From Paenibacillus kyungheensis (GTDB lineage Bacteria; Bacillota; Bacilli; Paenibacillales; Paenibacillaceae): DNA of 64,000 bases. Made by a program: the position numbers and the translations under genes. Where the stretch lies: assembly GCF_028606985.1 (NCBI RefSeq), contig NZ_CP117416.1, positions 2,084,001 through 2,148,000 on the forward strand. Reading direction: 5' to 3'. The notes beneath the pieces were generated by a model. It worked only from the letters and a program-made list of their open reading frames with translations. It had not been told where the DNA came from and searched no databases. Below are positions 35,674 through 45,043 of this stretch, piece after piece. Every line of letters begins with the position of its first letter. The stretch's first letter is position 1.

Positions 35674-37974
35674 TTAAAGCTTGCTTGCGCTCACTTCTTG
35701 TCCTAATTTGTGACGGATATCGTCTGCCGCTTCAACCATTAATTGAAGAGCAGCTACCGTTTCAGGATGAGCACGTGTTTTCAATCCGCAGTCTGGATTG
35801 ATCCAGAATAATTTAGGATCAAGTACACGTAGAGCACGTTCGATCAACTGTACCATTTCTTCTTTGGCAGGCACACGAGGACTATGGATATCATAGACAC
35901 CCAGACCAATACCTTTATCATAGCCATGCACTTCAAAAGAAGAAATCAATTCGCCATGACTACGTGAAGTCTCAATAGAGATAACATCTGCATCCATATC
36001 TTTGATAGCATCAATAATATCATGGAATTCCGAATAGCACATATGAGTATGAATTTGGGTCGTTTCTTGTACAGCCGCTGTAGATAGACGGAATGAGCCT
36101 ACTGCCCAATCAAGGTATTCCTGCCATTTGTTGCGTTTAAGAGGCAATCCTTCACGTAGAGCAGGTTCATCGACCTGAATCATTTCAATACCTGCCGCTT
36201 CAAGCGCCAGAATCTCATCCGAGATAGCGCGTGCAATCTGATAAGATACTTTGCTACGTGGAATATCATCCCGTACAAAAGACCAGTTCAGAATAGTAAC
36301 CGGGCCTGTTAGCATTCCTTTAACAGGTTTGCTGGTTAGAGATTGAGCATATTTGGTTTCTGTCACCGTCATTGGTTTCACAAAATGAACATTACCGTAG
36401 ATCACAGGAGGTTTGACGCAACGAGAACCATACGATTGAACCCAACCAAAGCGTGTAAATGTAAATCCATCTAACTGCTCTCCGAAAAACTCAACCATAT
36501 CAGTACGTTCAAATTCACCATGTACCAATACATCCAAATTCAATTCTTCTTGAATCGAAATCCAGTCTTGAATCTGTTCTTCGATAAAACGGTTATAATC
36601 TGCTGGAGATAATTCGCCTTTGCGCCATAGTTGACGAGCACGACGTACTTCTACAGTTTGCGGGAAGCTACCAATTGTAGTCGTCGGCAATAATGGTAAT
36701 TTCCATTTGTCTGCATGAATAACTTGACGCTGTGCAAAAGGAACATTACGTGTAGCCGAACCTTCATTTTGCTGTAGATGTTCTTCTTGCGGAGCGCGCC
36801 ATGACGAATTGGCAATGCGTTCAACGGCTTCACGACTGCGATCTAATGCTTCTTGTACAGCAGGAGCACCGATATTAGCTGCTTTGGTTAATAGCGCAAG
36901 TTCTTCTAATTTCTGATCGGCAAAAGCAAGAGCGTCTTTAATAATTGGATCAAGAGACGTTTCACTATTAGTTGTCACAGGTACATGTTGTAGACTGCAA
37001 GACGGCTGAATAAGCAAGCGATCCGCAGGTACCGTTTGAGAGATCGTTTGAATCAATTGAATTTTATCTTCTAATTTGGAGCGCCAGATGTTACGTCCAT
37101 CGACCAGACCTACACCTAGAATTTTGTCTTCAGGGAAGCCCCAATCATCCAGATTATTCAGATTCTGCTCTAATCCATGTACAAAATCCAAGCCAATTCC
37201 TTGAACAGGGAGATCGATTAATTTACCAAAATCATCTACACCTTCAAAATAAGTCTGTACCAGCAAATTCACATCAGGAGCCGCCTGATTGAATTGAGTG
37301 TAAATCTCTTGCACCCATTGCCATTCTTCAGCAGATACTTCCAGTGCTAGTGAAGGCTCATCTATTTGAACCCAGCGTACACCTGCTTTGTTCAATCCTT
37401 GCAATATCTCTACATATAAAGGAGCTAACTGATCTAACCATTGCTTTAATTCAGAAGCTTCATATCCTTTAGAAAGTTTGAGGAACGTATACGGGCCGAT
37501 CAATACCGGCTTGGTCTCAATACCTAATTCTGTTTTGGCTTCTAAATATAATCGCAATGGACGGTTTTCTGTTAATTGCGGTGTAATTCCACCCAGTTCA
37601 GGTACGATATAATGGTAATTGGTATTGAACCATTTGGTCATTTCACCTGCGGTTGCTTGATCTGTACCCCGAGCAATCGCAAAGTATTGTTGTAAGGATA
37701 CTTCGCCACCTGTATAACCAAAGCGTTCAGGTACTAATCCGAAAGTAACAGCCGTATCTAAGACGTGATCATAATATGAAAAGTCGCCTACAGGAATTAG
37801 ATCGATACCAGCTTTGCTTTGTTTGCTTAGATGAGCAAGGCGCAATTCTTTCATCGTTTGTAAAAAGTCAGCTTCCGAAGATTTGTTACTCCAGAATGCT
37901 TCTAGCGCTTTTTTCCATTCACGTTGTTCACCAAGACGCGGATAACCAATATTGCTACTGAGTACTTTTGGCAT
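35674..37974 (-). CDS. metE: Cobalamin-independent methionine synthase
   Basis: Cytoplasmic enzyme of 766 residues that transfers the methyl group of 5-methyltetrahydrofolate (polyglutamate) to homocysteine. N-terminal half begins SSNIGYPRLGEQREWKKALEAFW; the catalytic half holds TTTIGSFPQT, HGEFERTDMVEFFGEQLDGF, and the zinc ligands in HMCYSEF, E..IE and NPDCGLKTR. Full length for MetE. ATG 37974 is supported by GGGGGA seven bases upstream; a longer frame starts without one. The leader has two sets of inverted repeats but no recognisable S-box or T-box, so the mode of methionine control is unclear. Confidence 0.97.
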   Translation of the reverse strand: MPKVLSSNIGYPRLGEQREWKKALEAFWSNKSSEADFLQTMKELRLAHLSKQSKAGIDLIPVGDFSYYDHVLDTAVTFGLVPERFGYTGGEVSLQQYFAIARGTDQATAGEMTKWFNTNYHYIVPELGGITPQLTENRPLRLYLEAKTELGIETKPVLIGPYTFLKLSKGYEASELKQWLDQLAPLYVEILQGLNKAGVRWVQIDEPSLALEVSAEEWQWVQEIYTQFNQAAPDVNLLVQTYFEGVDDFGKLIDLPVQGIGLDFVHGLEQNLNNLDDWGFPEDKILGVGLVDGRNIWRSKLEDKIQLIQTISQTVPADRLLIQPSCSLQHVPVTTNSETSLDPIIKDALAFADQKLEELALLTKAANIGAPAVQEALDRSREAVERIANSSWRAPQEEHLQQNEGSATRNVPFAQRQVIHADKWKLPLLPTTTIGSFPQTVEVRRARQLWRKGELSPADYNRFIEEQIQDWISIQEELNLDVLVHGEFERTDMVEFFGEQLDGFTFTRFGWVQSYGSRCVKPPVIYGNVHFVKPMTVTETKYAQSLTSKPVKGMLTGPVTILNWSFVRDDIPRSKVSYQIARAISDEILALEAAGIEMIQVDEPALREGLPLKRNKWQEYLDWAVGSFRLSTAAVQETTQIHTHMCYSEFHDIIDAIKDMDADVISIETSRSHGELISSFEVHGYDKGIGLGVYDIHSPRVPAKEEMVQLIERALRVLDPKLFWINPDCGLKTRAHPETVAALQLMVEAADDIRHKLGQEVSASKL

Positions 37975-37993
37975 TATTATTCCCCCTGAAAGT

Positions 37994-38078
37994 TGATTGT
38001 TTAGTACAATCATCATAGCGTATTCTGGCAGGATATGGTTATACGTTTTGCCTATATCCTATCATGATTCCACGCTAT
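37994..38078 (-). promoter_or_regulatory. metE leader with nested inverted repeats
   Basis: Three perfect pairings are present: TGATTGT/ACAATCA (37994-38012, 5-base spacer), ATAGCGT/ACGCTAT (38015-38021 and 38072-38078) and, nested within it, AGGATAT/ATATCCT (38030-38036 and 38054-38060). They occupy the space between metE and the divergent gene. Either an RNA element or protein operators are possible. Confidence 0.5.
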
Positions 38079-38179
38079 AGCTAGATTTGCCTTTTTGGTA
38101 ACAAAGTCATTTGATGGTAAGATAGAAAGGAAAGAAACAGTATACATAGTTAAAGGCAAGGAATAAAAAGGGGGACAAC

Positions 38180-38776
38180 ATGAGTATTTTGTATTTGTTT
38201 TGGGCTTTTGTAGGTCAAGCTATATTAGGAATAGTGATTACAGGATTGAACAGATTAGGATTAGCCGCAATTTGGTTAGATTATTTCCCGACTGTCATTG
38301 TAAGCATTTTGTATTTTATTGGATTTATGAAATTAGAAAAAGTAAATCCGCAATTCGCCAAAGGTAAACCATTTGCGATAGCTGCGGCTGTACTTGCCGT
38401 TATTCAAATCTTTTTACCTGATCAAGCCAATGTATTACCTTTACCGTGGTGGTTAACTATCGTATCGTTGTTAGTCATTATTGCTGATTTGTTTATTATT
38501 TATACGGTATGTAAAGGAATAGGGCAGATGGCAGAAGCGCAGAACTTGCCAGATTTCAAAAAAGTATCTTATCAGCGCTGGATTATCTATGTATGCAATC
38601 AAATTTTAGCGTTAGCTGTATTAGCGATCAGTGCATTTGTATCATCTACAACTACAGGAAGTATGGTGACGTTAGCTGGATTGCTAGGAGTGATCTATGT
38701 TGTTTTTGGTCTACTTGTTTATATTTTAATGGCTACATTCATCTGGAAAGCGCACCAACTACTAGATATAAAATAG
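38180..38776 (+). CDS. Hypothetical membrane protein
   Basis: Integral membrane protein of 198 residues with about six hydrophobic segments (for example LYLFWAFVGQAILGIVITGL, AIAAAVLAVIQIFLP, LTIVSLLVIIADLFIIYTV). No catalytic or transport motif is visible. The ATG follows GGGGGACA. It lies 12 bp before the SDR gene and likely shares its transcript. Confidence 0.85.
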   Translation: MSILYLFWAFVGQAILGIVITGLNRLGLAAIWLDYFPTVIVSILYFIGFMKLEKVNPQFAKGKPFAIAAAVLAVIQIFLPDQANVLPLPWWLTIVSLLVIIADLFIIYTVCKGIGQMAEAQNLPDFKKVSYQRWIIYVCNQILALAVLAISAFVSSTTTGSMVTLAGLLGVIYVVFGLLVYILMATFIWKAHQLLDIK

Positions 38777-38788
38777 GAGGAATGAAGA

Positions 38789-39673
38789 ATGACTAACGTA
38801 TTGGTATTAGGTGGAACACGATTTTTCGGCAAAAAACTGGTGGAATTATTACTGAAAGAAAATATCCAAGTTACCTTGCTGACTCGTGGTCAGACTGAAG
38901 ATGAATTTGGTGATCGGGTTCAACGACTAGTTGTTGATCGCGAAGATGCTGTCGCTTTGGAAAAAGCGATCGGAGATCAGCAGTATGATGTGGTCTACGA
39001 TAATATTTGTTTTACACCGCAGCAAGCACGTGAAGCTGTAGCGATTTTCCAACATAAAGCAAAGCGTTATATTCTAACGTCGAGCTTATCCGTCTATGAT
39101 TTTGGGCAAGCGGTATTGCATGAACCGGATGTCGATACCCATCATTATATAATTGATGAAGATCCAGAAGCGAAGCTGAGTTATGGAGAAGGCAAGCGTC
39201 AAGCGGAAGCTGTATTTTTTCAACAAGCCGATTTTCCAGTAGCGGCGGTACGATTCCCTATTGTGTTAGGGCCGAATGATTATACTAAGCGGCTCCATTT
39301 TCATGTAGAACGTGTGTTAAATAATGAAGTAATAGGCATTTCGAATATCGAAGCGCAGATGAACTTTATTCATGAGCAAGAAGCCGCAGAATTTTTGTTC
39401 TGGTTAGGAATTTCATCTGATCTAACAGGCCCTGTAAATGCACGTTCTGATGGAGAAGTCAGCTTGCGTGAATTTATCAAATGGGTAGAGCAGGGAACTG
39501 GTCAACAGGCTATCTTACAGAGCGAGACAGATGAAAAAGCACAATCTCCTTTTGGTGTTCCTGATTCGTGGATTATGGATACATCCAAAGCGAAGCAAGC
39601 TGGATTTACATTCTATGTATTGTCAAAATGGATGCCTGAATTGATTAAGTATATTGCTTCAGCAACTAAATAA
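38789..39673 (+). CDS. NAD-dependent epimerase/dehydratase-family protein
   Basis: Extended short-chain dehydrogenase-type protein of 294 residues. The Rossmann motif is at the N-terminus (VLVLGGTRFFGKKLVELLL, GGTxFxG), with TSSLSVYDFG as the Ser segment and a shifted LSYGEGKRQAEAVF carrying the YxxxK pair (Tyr about residue 131, Lys 135). AAVRFPIVLGPNDYTKRLHF follows. Some members act on nucleotide sugars, but no sugar cluster is nearby. Downstream part of a short operon with the membrane protein. Confidence 0.87.
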   Translation: MTNVLVLGGTRFFGKKLVELLLKENIQVTLLTRGQTEDEFGDRVQRLVVDREDAVALEKAIGDQQYDVVYDNICFTPQQAREAVAIFQHKAKRYILTSSLSVYDFGQAVLHEPDVDTHHYIIDEDPEAKLSYGEGKRQAEAVFFQQADFPVAAVRFPIVLGPNDYTKRLHFHVERVLNNEVIGISNIEAQMNFIHEQEAAEFLFWLGISSDLTGPVNARSDGEVSLREFIKWVEQGTGQQAILQSETDEKAQSPFGVPDSWIMDTSKAKQAGFTFYVLSKWMPELIKYIASATK

Positions 39674-39714
39674 CAGCATTAATAAAAGAAGTAACGGAAG
39701 AATGGAGTACGGCG

Positions 39715-40083
39715 ATGGTAACTGATATTTTTATAGGAGATATTCCTTTGGTGGATGGAGTTATACAGCAAGTGATACTTTTACCGGAACAGGTGAAAAT
39801 ATATTTTCAGACAGAACAAGGGATTTCGATTATATTTTCGTTAGAACAAGTAGCGGCTGTATGGGATCGTCGCTCCGCCGGACAAGAAATAGGCGGAATG
39901 CGAACCGTTCCCTGGTCACGTACAGAAGCTCCGATACGTGATTATCTGTTAGCTCAAGTAGAGCAAGGTGAATTAAGCGAAGAATGGTTAAGTAGTCTTT
40001 CCATGTATTCGTTTGTTAGTAGCTGGGGTGATCATTCTATTCTAGATATTGTAGCTAGTGAGATACGTACTCAGCGCCAATGA
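39715..40083 (+). CDS. Hypothetical protein
   Basis: Unrecognised 122-residue soluble protein. It starts at ATG 39715 (GGAGTACGGCG before it is a usable ribosome site). The N-terminal half is beta-rich (IQQVILLPEQVKIYFQTEQGISIIFSLEQVAAVWDRR), the C-terminal half helical. Possibly the third gene of the preceding operon (41 bp gap). Its stop lies only 2 bp from the end of the convergent MFS gene, with no terminator between them. Confidence 0.7.
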   Translation: MVTDIFIGDIPLVDGVIQQVILLPEQVKIYFQTEQGISIIFSLEQVAAVWDRRSAGQEIGGMRTVPWSRTEAPIRDYLLAQVEQGELSEEWLSSLSMYSFVSSWGDHSILDIVASEIRTQRQ

Positions 40084-40085
40084 GA

Positions 40086-41309
40086 TCAATGCTTATGAGA
40101 TAGATTCATACGCCGATAAGCACCAATAAGAAATGGCAAACCAAGTGCACAGGTCAATGCTAGCGGTACAAATATTTGCATACTATGTTGTGCGCCTCTA
40201 ACATCAAGTAGAAAACCTCCAAGTATAGGGGCGCACACATTACCTAAATTGTTAAAGCCAATCGTTCCAAAGTACGTTCCTTTCCATTCCGGCTTCGCTA
40301 TTCGATCAATTAACATATCCATCATTGTAAATAACAAGACTTCCCCTATTGTGAAAATAACAGTAATGATCATAAATGCTAGACCTGTACTGGCAAGCCC
40401 ATACAATAGTAAGCTCGTAGCTACAAAGATATTACCGATAATCAATGAGACTACAGGAGCAAAGCGTGAAGCCCATTTGACCAAAGGATATTGTACTACC
40501 AGTACTGTGATCGCATTCAGTGTTAACATATATGCAAACCATGTAGCACCATCGTGCAGATCAGGAACCAATGCTAAATATTGCGGTAACGTTGAATTGA
40601 GATGACCATAACCGAGTACACAGAATGTTGTTCCAATCAATATGTATAAAAAGATTCGATCTTGAGAAATAACTCGTAATGCTTTTTTCAAAGTAATTCG
40701 TTGTTCTGTCGTAGAGGTAGATTCAATATGTATAGGATGTTTACCAAATTGAAACATAAGAACAACAGTATAAAGTACATAGATACAGCCAGCCATTATA
40801 AAAGCACTGCTTGATCCATTGGTACTAAACCATAAACCTAACAATGGGCCAAAAACAACACCAACATTAATCGCTGTATAACGCATATTAAAAATTAACA
40901 ATTTTTGTTCTTGAGGTGTAACTTCAGATAATAACGCACGCGAAGTCGGTTCAAATAAAGAGCGGCATAGTCCATTTAAAGTATTGACTACAAAAAACAT
41001 CCAGATTTGATTCGAAGCAGCAAAAGCGAAAAATACAATACTCCAACCAGCTATCGACAAAATCATAACCTTTTTGCGACCAATACGGTCTGAAATATAA
41101 CCTCCGTAAAAGCTAGCAAATACGCCTACTAAAGAACTCACAGCTACAGTAATTCCTGTTTGGGTAGGTGAAGCTCCTAGCGATTGAGTCAGATAAATTG
41201 ATAAAAAAGGAATACTCATCGAAGTCGCCATTCGTCCAAAAAGTGTGCCTACAATGATCGTCCATGCCAAAGGATGGATACCACGCAATTGTAAAAAAGA
41301 CGTTCTCAT
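40086..41309 (-). CDS. MFS transporter, drug-efflux type
   Basis: Membrane transporter of 407 residues with twelve hydrophobic segments. The loop 2-3 motif GGYISDRIGRKKVMI is canonical for the major facilitator superfamily, and TGITVAVSSLVGVFASFYGG in TM2 together with PTSRALLSEV in TM4 is typical of the DHA1-type exporters. The start follows AAAGGAGTGATT. Substrate unknown; a multidrug or metabolite exporter is the usual expectation. Convergent with the preceding gene at 2 bp distance. Confidence 0.9.
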   Translation of the reverse strand: MRTSFLQLRGIHPLAWTIIVGTLFGRMATSMSIPFLSIYLTQSLGASPTQTGITVAVSSLVGVFASFYGGYISDRIGRKKVMILSIAGWSIVFFAFAASNQIWMFFVVNTLNGLCRSLFEPTSRALLSEVTPQEQKLLIFNMRYTAINVGVVFGPLLGLWFSTNGSSSAFIMAGCIYVLYTVVLMFQFGKHPIHIESTSTTEQRITLKKALRVISQDRIFLYILIGTTFCVLGYGHLNSTLPQYLALVPDLHDGATWFAYMLTLNAITVLVVQYPLVKWASRFAPVVSLIIGNIFVATSLLLYGLASTGLAFMIITVIFTIGEVLLFTMMDMLIDRIAKPEWKGTYFGTIGFNNLGNVCAPILGGFLLDVRGAQHSMQIFVPLALTCALGLPFLIGAYRRMNLSHKH

Positions 41310-41458
41310 CGTTCCAAATCACTCCTTTACTCTACATCGTACAAAAAAATATTTTCTCACCGTTATAAAAAGCTGTCAAGATCGCTTACTAACTTATACT
41401 TATCATTTCCTATTTATTGTCATATAATGGGATGAAATAGATAAAGGAGGTCTTGAAA

Positions 41459-42271
41459 ATGTCGGAACAAGTAGCTAAGTTTTATCAGTTATATGATGAA
41501 GATTCACGATTTGAGCGTCCATCTCGAGCGGTAGAGTATATTACGACTATACATATTGTAGATACATGGTTATCCCAGTTACCTCCAGTATCGTCTATTT
41601 TAGATAGTGGAGCAGGAAGTGGAGCATATGCGATTCATTATGCAAAACAAGGACATCAAGTAAAAGCGATCGATATTACCCCTAAGCATATACAACAGAT
41701 TCAAGCCAAATCGTTACCACTAGAACTTAATTATTCTTTACAAGCTGAAATTGGAAATGCTACTACATTATCTACAATAGCTACTGAATCGCTGGATATG
41801 GTACTTTGTCTAGGGCCGTATTACCATCTTACTTCTGCTGAGGATCGAGCATCTTGTCTATCTGAAAGTATGCGTGTATTGCGTCCAGGAGGCATATTGA
41901 TTGTTGCTTATATTAATAAATATTCGATTGTGCCTATGTTAGCTGTCAAAGAGCAAGGTTATTTACGTTCTTCTGTGATTGACAAAGTATTGCAAGAAGG
42001 TGTGTTTTACGATGGAGCAGAAGACAGCTTTTGGACAGACTTGTATGTAACATCACCTGAACAAATGGAGCAGGATATACTAGCCGCCAATGCTCAGATT
42101 GTTGACCATGCTGGCGCAGACGGAGTCACTCATACGATAGACGGTTCTATAGATCATCTTGAAGAAAGTATGTATCAGACATGGTTAGATTATCATCTCC
42201 GTACTTGTCGAGAACGTAGCATATTAGGCTTGAGCACACATGGAATTATTGTAGGACGCAAATCAAAATAG
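41459..42271 (+). CDS. SAM-dependent methyltransferase
   Basis: Class I methyltransferase of 270 residues. Motif I (SILDSGAGSGAYAIHYAKQGHQVKAIDITPKHI, about residues 48-80) binds AdoMet, and LDMVLCLGPYYHLTSAEDRASCLSESMRVLRPGGILIVAY contains the later motifs, including the PYYH segment. ATG 41459 follows AAAGGAGG; a TTG at 41453 is less likely. Target molecule unknown. Followed by a terminator. Confidence 0.9.
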   Translation: MSEQVAKFYQLYDEDSRFERPSRAVEYITTIHIVDTWLSQLPPVSSILDSGAGSGAYAIHYAKQGHQVKAIDITPKHIQQIQAKSLPLELNYSLQAEIGNATTLSTIATESLDMVLCLGPYYHLTSAEDRASCLSESMRVLRPGGILIVAYINKYSIVPMLAVKEQGYLRSSVIDKVLQEGVFYDGAEDSFWTDLYVTSPEQMEQDILAANAQIVDHAGADGVTHTIDGSIDHLEESMYQTWLDYHLRTCRERSILGLSTHGIIVGRKSK

Positions 42272-42301
42272 ATTAATTTAAAAATAAAATAATATATCTG
42301 T

Positions 42302-42336
42302 AAAGCTAGCTATCTCAAGGGATACTAGCTTTTTTA
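42302..42336 (+). terminator. Terminator after the methyltransferase
   Basis: AAAGCTAGCTATC and GGATACTAGCTTT pair, followed by T-run. It shares GGATACTAGCTTTTTTAT with the terminator at 8555-8613. The rest of the gap to 42625 is AT-rich with nothing else I can support. Confidence 0.85.
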
Positions 42337-42625
42337 TATACCAATAATGATATATGAATTATCAATACATGTTTGCTTATCTATAGACAAGGGTAAAGAA
42401 TACGAGAAGCTGTTGTAACAATAGTAATATACTAACTAATTGTTATGATTTAGCTTTTAGTATTTATTTTTAGCATCCAGTTAGAATTTGGATGTGTAGC
42501 AGTTTTTATAAATACAAATAAATTCTTTTATAAATTTTCTAACCTGAATTAAACAACAAATACTATTCAAAAATGTATGTTAATGGATTAATAACGATAT
42601 AACGTACACCAAGGAGGATATTACA

Positions 42626-44098
42626 ATGACATTAGTACAATCGAAATACGCACATTGGAATAAACAATTTATCGCTGGAGAATGGGTAGAAGGTTCTTCA
42701 GATAAAATGATGCAAAATAAAAATCCTTATACAGGAGAAATATTAGTAGAGTGGCGTTCATCGGATGAGAATGATCTGGATAAATCGTACAAAACTGCAC
42801 AAACAGAAGGTAAAAAGTGGTCTAAAATGCCACTTGCTGCTCGTGCTAAAGTAATGCGTGAAGCGATGATGCAAATGAATGAGCGTAAAGAAGAAATTGT
42901 AGACTTGCTTATCGCTGAATCAGGCAGTACACGTGTCAAAGCAGAACGTGAATGGATGACAACAGTACGCATTTTGGAAGAATCTTCTTCATTCCCATAT
43001 CGTATCAAAGGGGAACTGATTGGTTCTGATATTCCAGGTAAAGAAAATCGTGTTGTTCGTGAAGCAAAAGGTGTTATTGGTGTCATCGGGCCCTGGAATT
43101 TCCCGTTACATTTATGTATGCGTTCTGTAGCACCTGCATTAGCAGTAGGTAACGGTGTTGTAATTAAGCCAGCTTCTGATACACCGATTACAGCAGGATT
43201 ACTCATTGCTGATATTTTTGAAAAAGCAGGCTTGCCTAAAGGAGTACTCAGTGTTGTAAGTGGTAGCGGTAGCGAAATTGGAGACGCTTTTGTTAAGCAT
43301 CCGATCCCTAAACTAATTTCCTTTACAGGTTCTACCGAAGTAGGACGCGGTATTGGTAAATTAGCAGGTGAACATCTGAAAGATGTCGCTTTAGAACTTG
43401 GTGGAGACAATGCGATGATCGTATTGGATGATGCTGATATCGATAAAGCTGTAGAAGCAGCAGTCTACGGAAAGTTTTTCCATCAAGGACAAATCTGTAT
43501 GGCACTGAATCGTATCGTTATTGATAATGCTATCTACGATACATTTGTAGAGAAATTCACCAATACAGTAAAAGGTCTAAAATTCGGCGATCCTGCTGAT
43601 GCCAAAACATTAGTAGGCCCATTGATTCATGAAAAAGAAGTAGACCGTCTACTTGAAGTTATCGAAAATGCGCAAAAAGAAGGCGCAACATTGTTATACG
43701 GTGGTAAAAGTAAAGGGAGTGTACTTGAACCAACTGTTCTGAGTGAAGTATCTCCAGAAAATTCAGCAGCACAACATGAATTATTCGGTCCGGTTGCTTT
43801 ACTGATTCGTGCGAAAGACGAAGCAGATGCGATTCGCATAGTAAATAGCAGTGAATACGGATTAAGTGGTTCTGTATTTACATCGAACTTGGAGCGTGGT
43901 TATCGTGTGGCTCAAGAAGTAGAAAGTGGTATGATTCATGTAAATGATCAACCTGTAAACGATGAAGCACATGTTATGTTCGGGGGCGAGAAATCTTCTG
44001 GTCTAGGACGCTTTGGTGGAGAATGGGCTATTGAGAAATTTACTCGTACACGCTGGATCAGTATTCAGCACGAATACCGCGAATTTCCTAATATTTAA
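42626..44098 (+). CDS. Aldehyde dehydrogenase, YfmT/vanillin dehydrogenase-like
   Basis: NAD(P)-dependent enzyme of 490 residues that oxidises aldehydes to carboxylates. Signatures: GVIGVIGPWNFPLHLCMRSVAPALAVGNGVVIKPAS (cofactor binding), SFTGSTEVGRGIG, the catalytic Glu in LELGGDNAMIV and the catalytic Cys in GQICMALNR. The C-terminus HVNDQPVNDEAHVMFGGEKSSGLGRFGGEWAIEKFTRTRWISIQ resembles the aromatic aldehyde (benzaldehyde/vanillin) dehydrogenases of Bacillales. AGGAGG before the ATG. Monocistronic; no aromatic-degradation genes nearby, so a detoxification role is possible. Confidence 0.93.
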   Translation: MTLVQSKYAHWNKQFIAGEWVEGSSDKMMQNKNPYTGEILVEWRSSDENDLDKSYKTAQTEGKKWSKMPLAARAKVMREAMMQMNERKEEIVDLLIAESGSTRVKAEREWMTTVRILEESSSFPYRIKGELIGSDIPGKENRVVREAKGVIGVIGPWNFPLHLCMRSVAPALAVGNGVVIKPASDTPITAGLLIADIFEKAGLPKGVLSVVSGSGSEIGDAFVKHPIPKLISFTGSTEVGRGIGKLAGEHLKDVALELGGDNAMIVLDDADIDKAVEAAVYGKFFHQGQICMALNRIVIDNAIYDTFVEKFTNTVKGLKFGDPADAKTLVGPLIHEKEVDRLLEVIENAQKEGATLLYGGKSKGSVLEPTVLSEVSPENSAAQHELFGPVALLIRAKDEADAIRIVNSSEYGLSGSVFTSNLERGYRVAQEVESGMIHVNDQPVNDEAHVMFGGEKSSGLGRFGGEWAIEKFTRTRWISIQHEYREFPNI

Positions 44099-44162
44099 TA
44101 AAAAGCGATAATATTTATTATTTTTTTATATAAAATTAAAAAAATCGTATGATATAAGCCAA

Positions 44163-44203
44163 GCTGCTTTATGATTCCTTAGGGATCGTAAAGCAGTTTT
44201 TTT
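44163..44203 (+). terminator. Terminator after the aldehyde dehydrogenase
   Basis: GCTGCTTTATGATTCC and GGATCGTAAAGCAGT pair across a short loop, followed by T8. Confidence 0.92.
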
Positions 44204-44376
44204 GTACAAAGATATGTTAAAGAATAGATATATTTTATTCAAAAAAAATGATAATCGTAGTTTGAAAAATAGGAAATGCGGTTATTAATTCTTACCGGAA
44301 GATTTACCATAATCTTATTATAGCTTCTGTCATTGGTAACGATGCTTCTGGTGAATTGAGAAGGAGTTGAGCAGGC

Positions 44377-44520
44377 ATGTCAATAGATCGTTTTATACTC
44401 CGTAAATTAAACCGTGAAGCCGATGAGCATACTCGTACCAATTTACTACGCTTATTTGTTATTCGTATTCGGAGTGCAGAAAAGCAAGAAGCAGGCAGAA
44501 ATAAACAGTATATCAGCTAA
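44377..44520 (+). CDS. Small basic hypothetical protein (47 aa)
   Basis: A short frame with AAGGAG 10 nt before its ATG, encoding 47 residues starting MSIDRFILRKLNREADEHTR. Arg/Lys-rich with a hydrophobic centre (TNLLRLFVIRIRS), probably an amphipathic helix. It is flanked by terminators, so it would be an independent small gene. No family is recognised; comparative data would be needed to prove it. Confidence 0.45.
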   Translation: MSIDRFILRKLNREADEHTRTNLLRLFVIRIRSAEKQEAGRNKQYIS

Positions 44521-44631
44521 CATGATTTTATATGATGTGTAATACTAATCTTTTATTGTAAAGAGTTCTTTTATGTTAAATAGATAATCATTGAGATTTG
44601 ATGATGCATATAGTATAAAATGACAGTTCAC

Positions 44632-44672
44632 AAAAAAACATCCGTTCTCCTTAAAGGGAGCGGATGTTTTTT
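44632..44672. terminator. Bidirectional terminator
   Basis: ACATCCG..CTCC and GGAG.CGGATGT pair around a short loop with A-run and T-run on either side. It can end the HxlR gene on the minus strand and the small gene on the plus strand. Confidence 0.88.
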
Positions 44673-44689
44673 ATAGTTATCATGGTTGT

Positions 44690-45043
44690 TTATTTAGCTG
44701 TTTGAGCATACTCGGCTTCTAAAACCATTGCTTCTGGTTCTACCCATGATTGAGACCAATCCTGAATACCGCGTATCACAGATTCTAATGCCAATCCTTT
44801 TTGAGTTAATTCATATTCAATTCGTACCGGCGTCTCAGGGTATACATGGCGGACAACCATTCCTTCATGCTCTAGATCCTTCAGGCGTTCGGACAAAAGA
44901 CGACCGCTTACCGGGAGTGATGATTGAATAGAGCAAAAGCGTTGAGGACCACCCATCAGTTGATAAATAATTAAGCCATTCCAACGTTTACTTAAAATCT
45001 GCATCCCCTTTTCGAATCGAGGACAAAGCATTGATGTATCCAT
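44690..45043 (-). CDS. HxlR-family transcriptional regulator
   Basis: Winged-helix regulator of 117 residues. It has the family's N-terminal Cys (SMLCPRFEKGMQILSKRWNGLIIYQLMGGPQRFCSI) and the helix-turn-helix and wing in LPVSGRLLSERLKDLEHEGMVVRHVYPETPVRIEYELTQKG. HxlR-type proteins sense aldehydes, quinones or oxidants through that Cys. The aldehyde dehydrogenase lies about 600 bp away but faces the other direction, so a link is only possible. AGAGGTG precedes the ATG. Confidence 0.92.
   Translation of the reverse strand: MDTSMLCPRFEKGMQILSKRWNGLIIYQLMGGPQRFCSIQSSLPVSGRLLSERLKDLEHEGMVVRHVYPETPVRIEYELTQKGLALESVIRGIQDWSQSWVEPEAMVLEAEYAQTAK

Noticed and set aside
37975-38180. S-box or T-box riboswitch before metE
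   Set aside because: Neither the conserved S-box core nor the T-box AGGGTGGNACCGCG element is present.
42727-43410. 227-codon minus-strand frame inside the aldehyde dehydrogenase gene
   Set aside because: Fully antisense to a well-conserved enzyme; long shadow frames arise from the codon usage. Translation is Ser/Pro-rich and low quality.
44246-44262. Fifth Fur box (TGATAATCG)
   Set aside because: Only one half site is present; the second half is unrelated.
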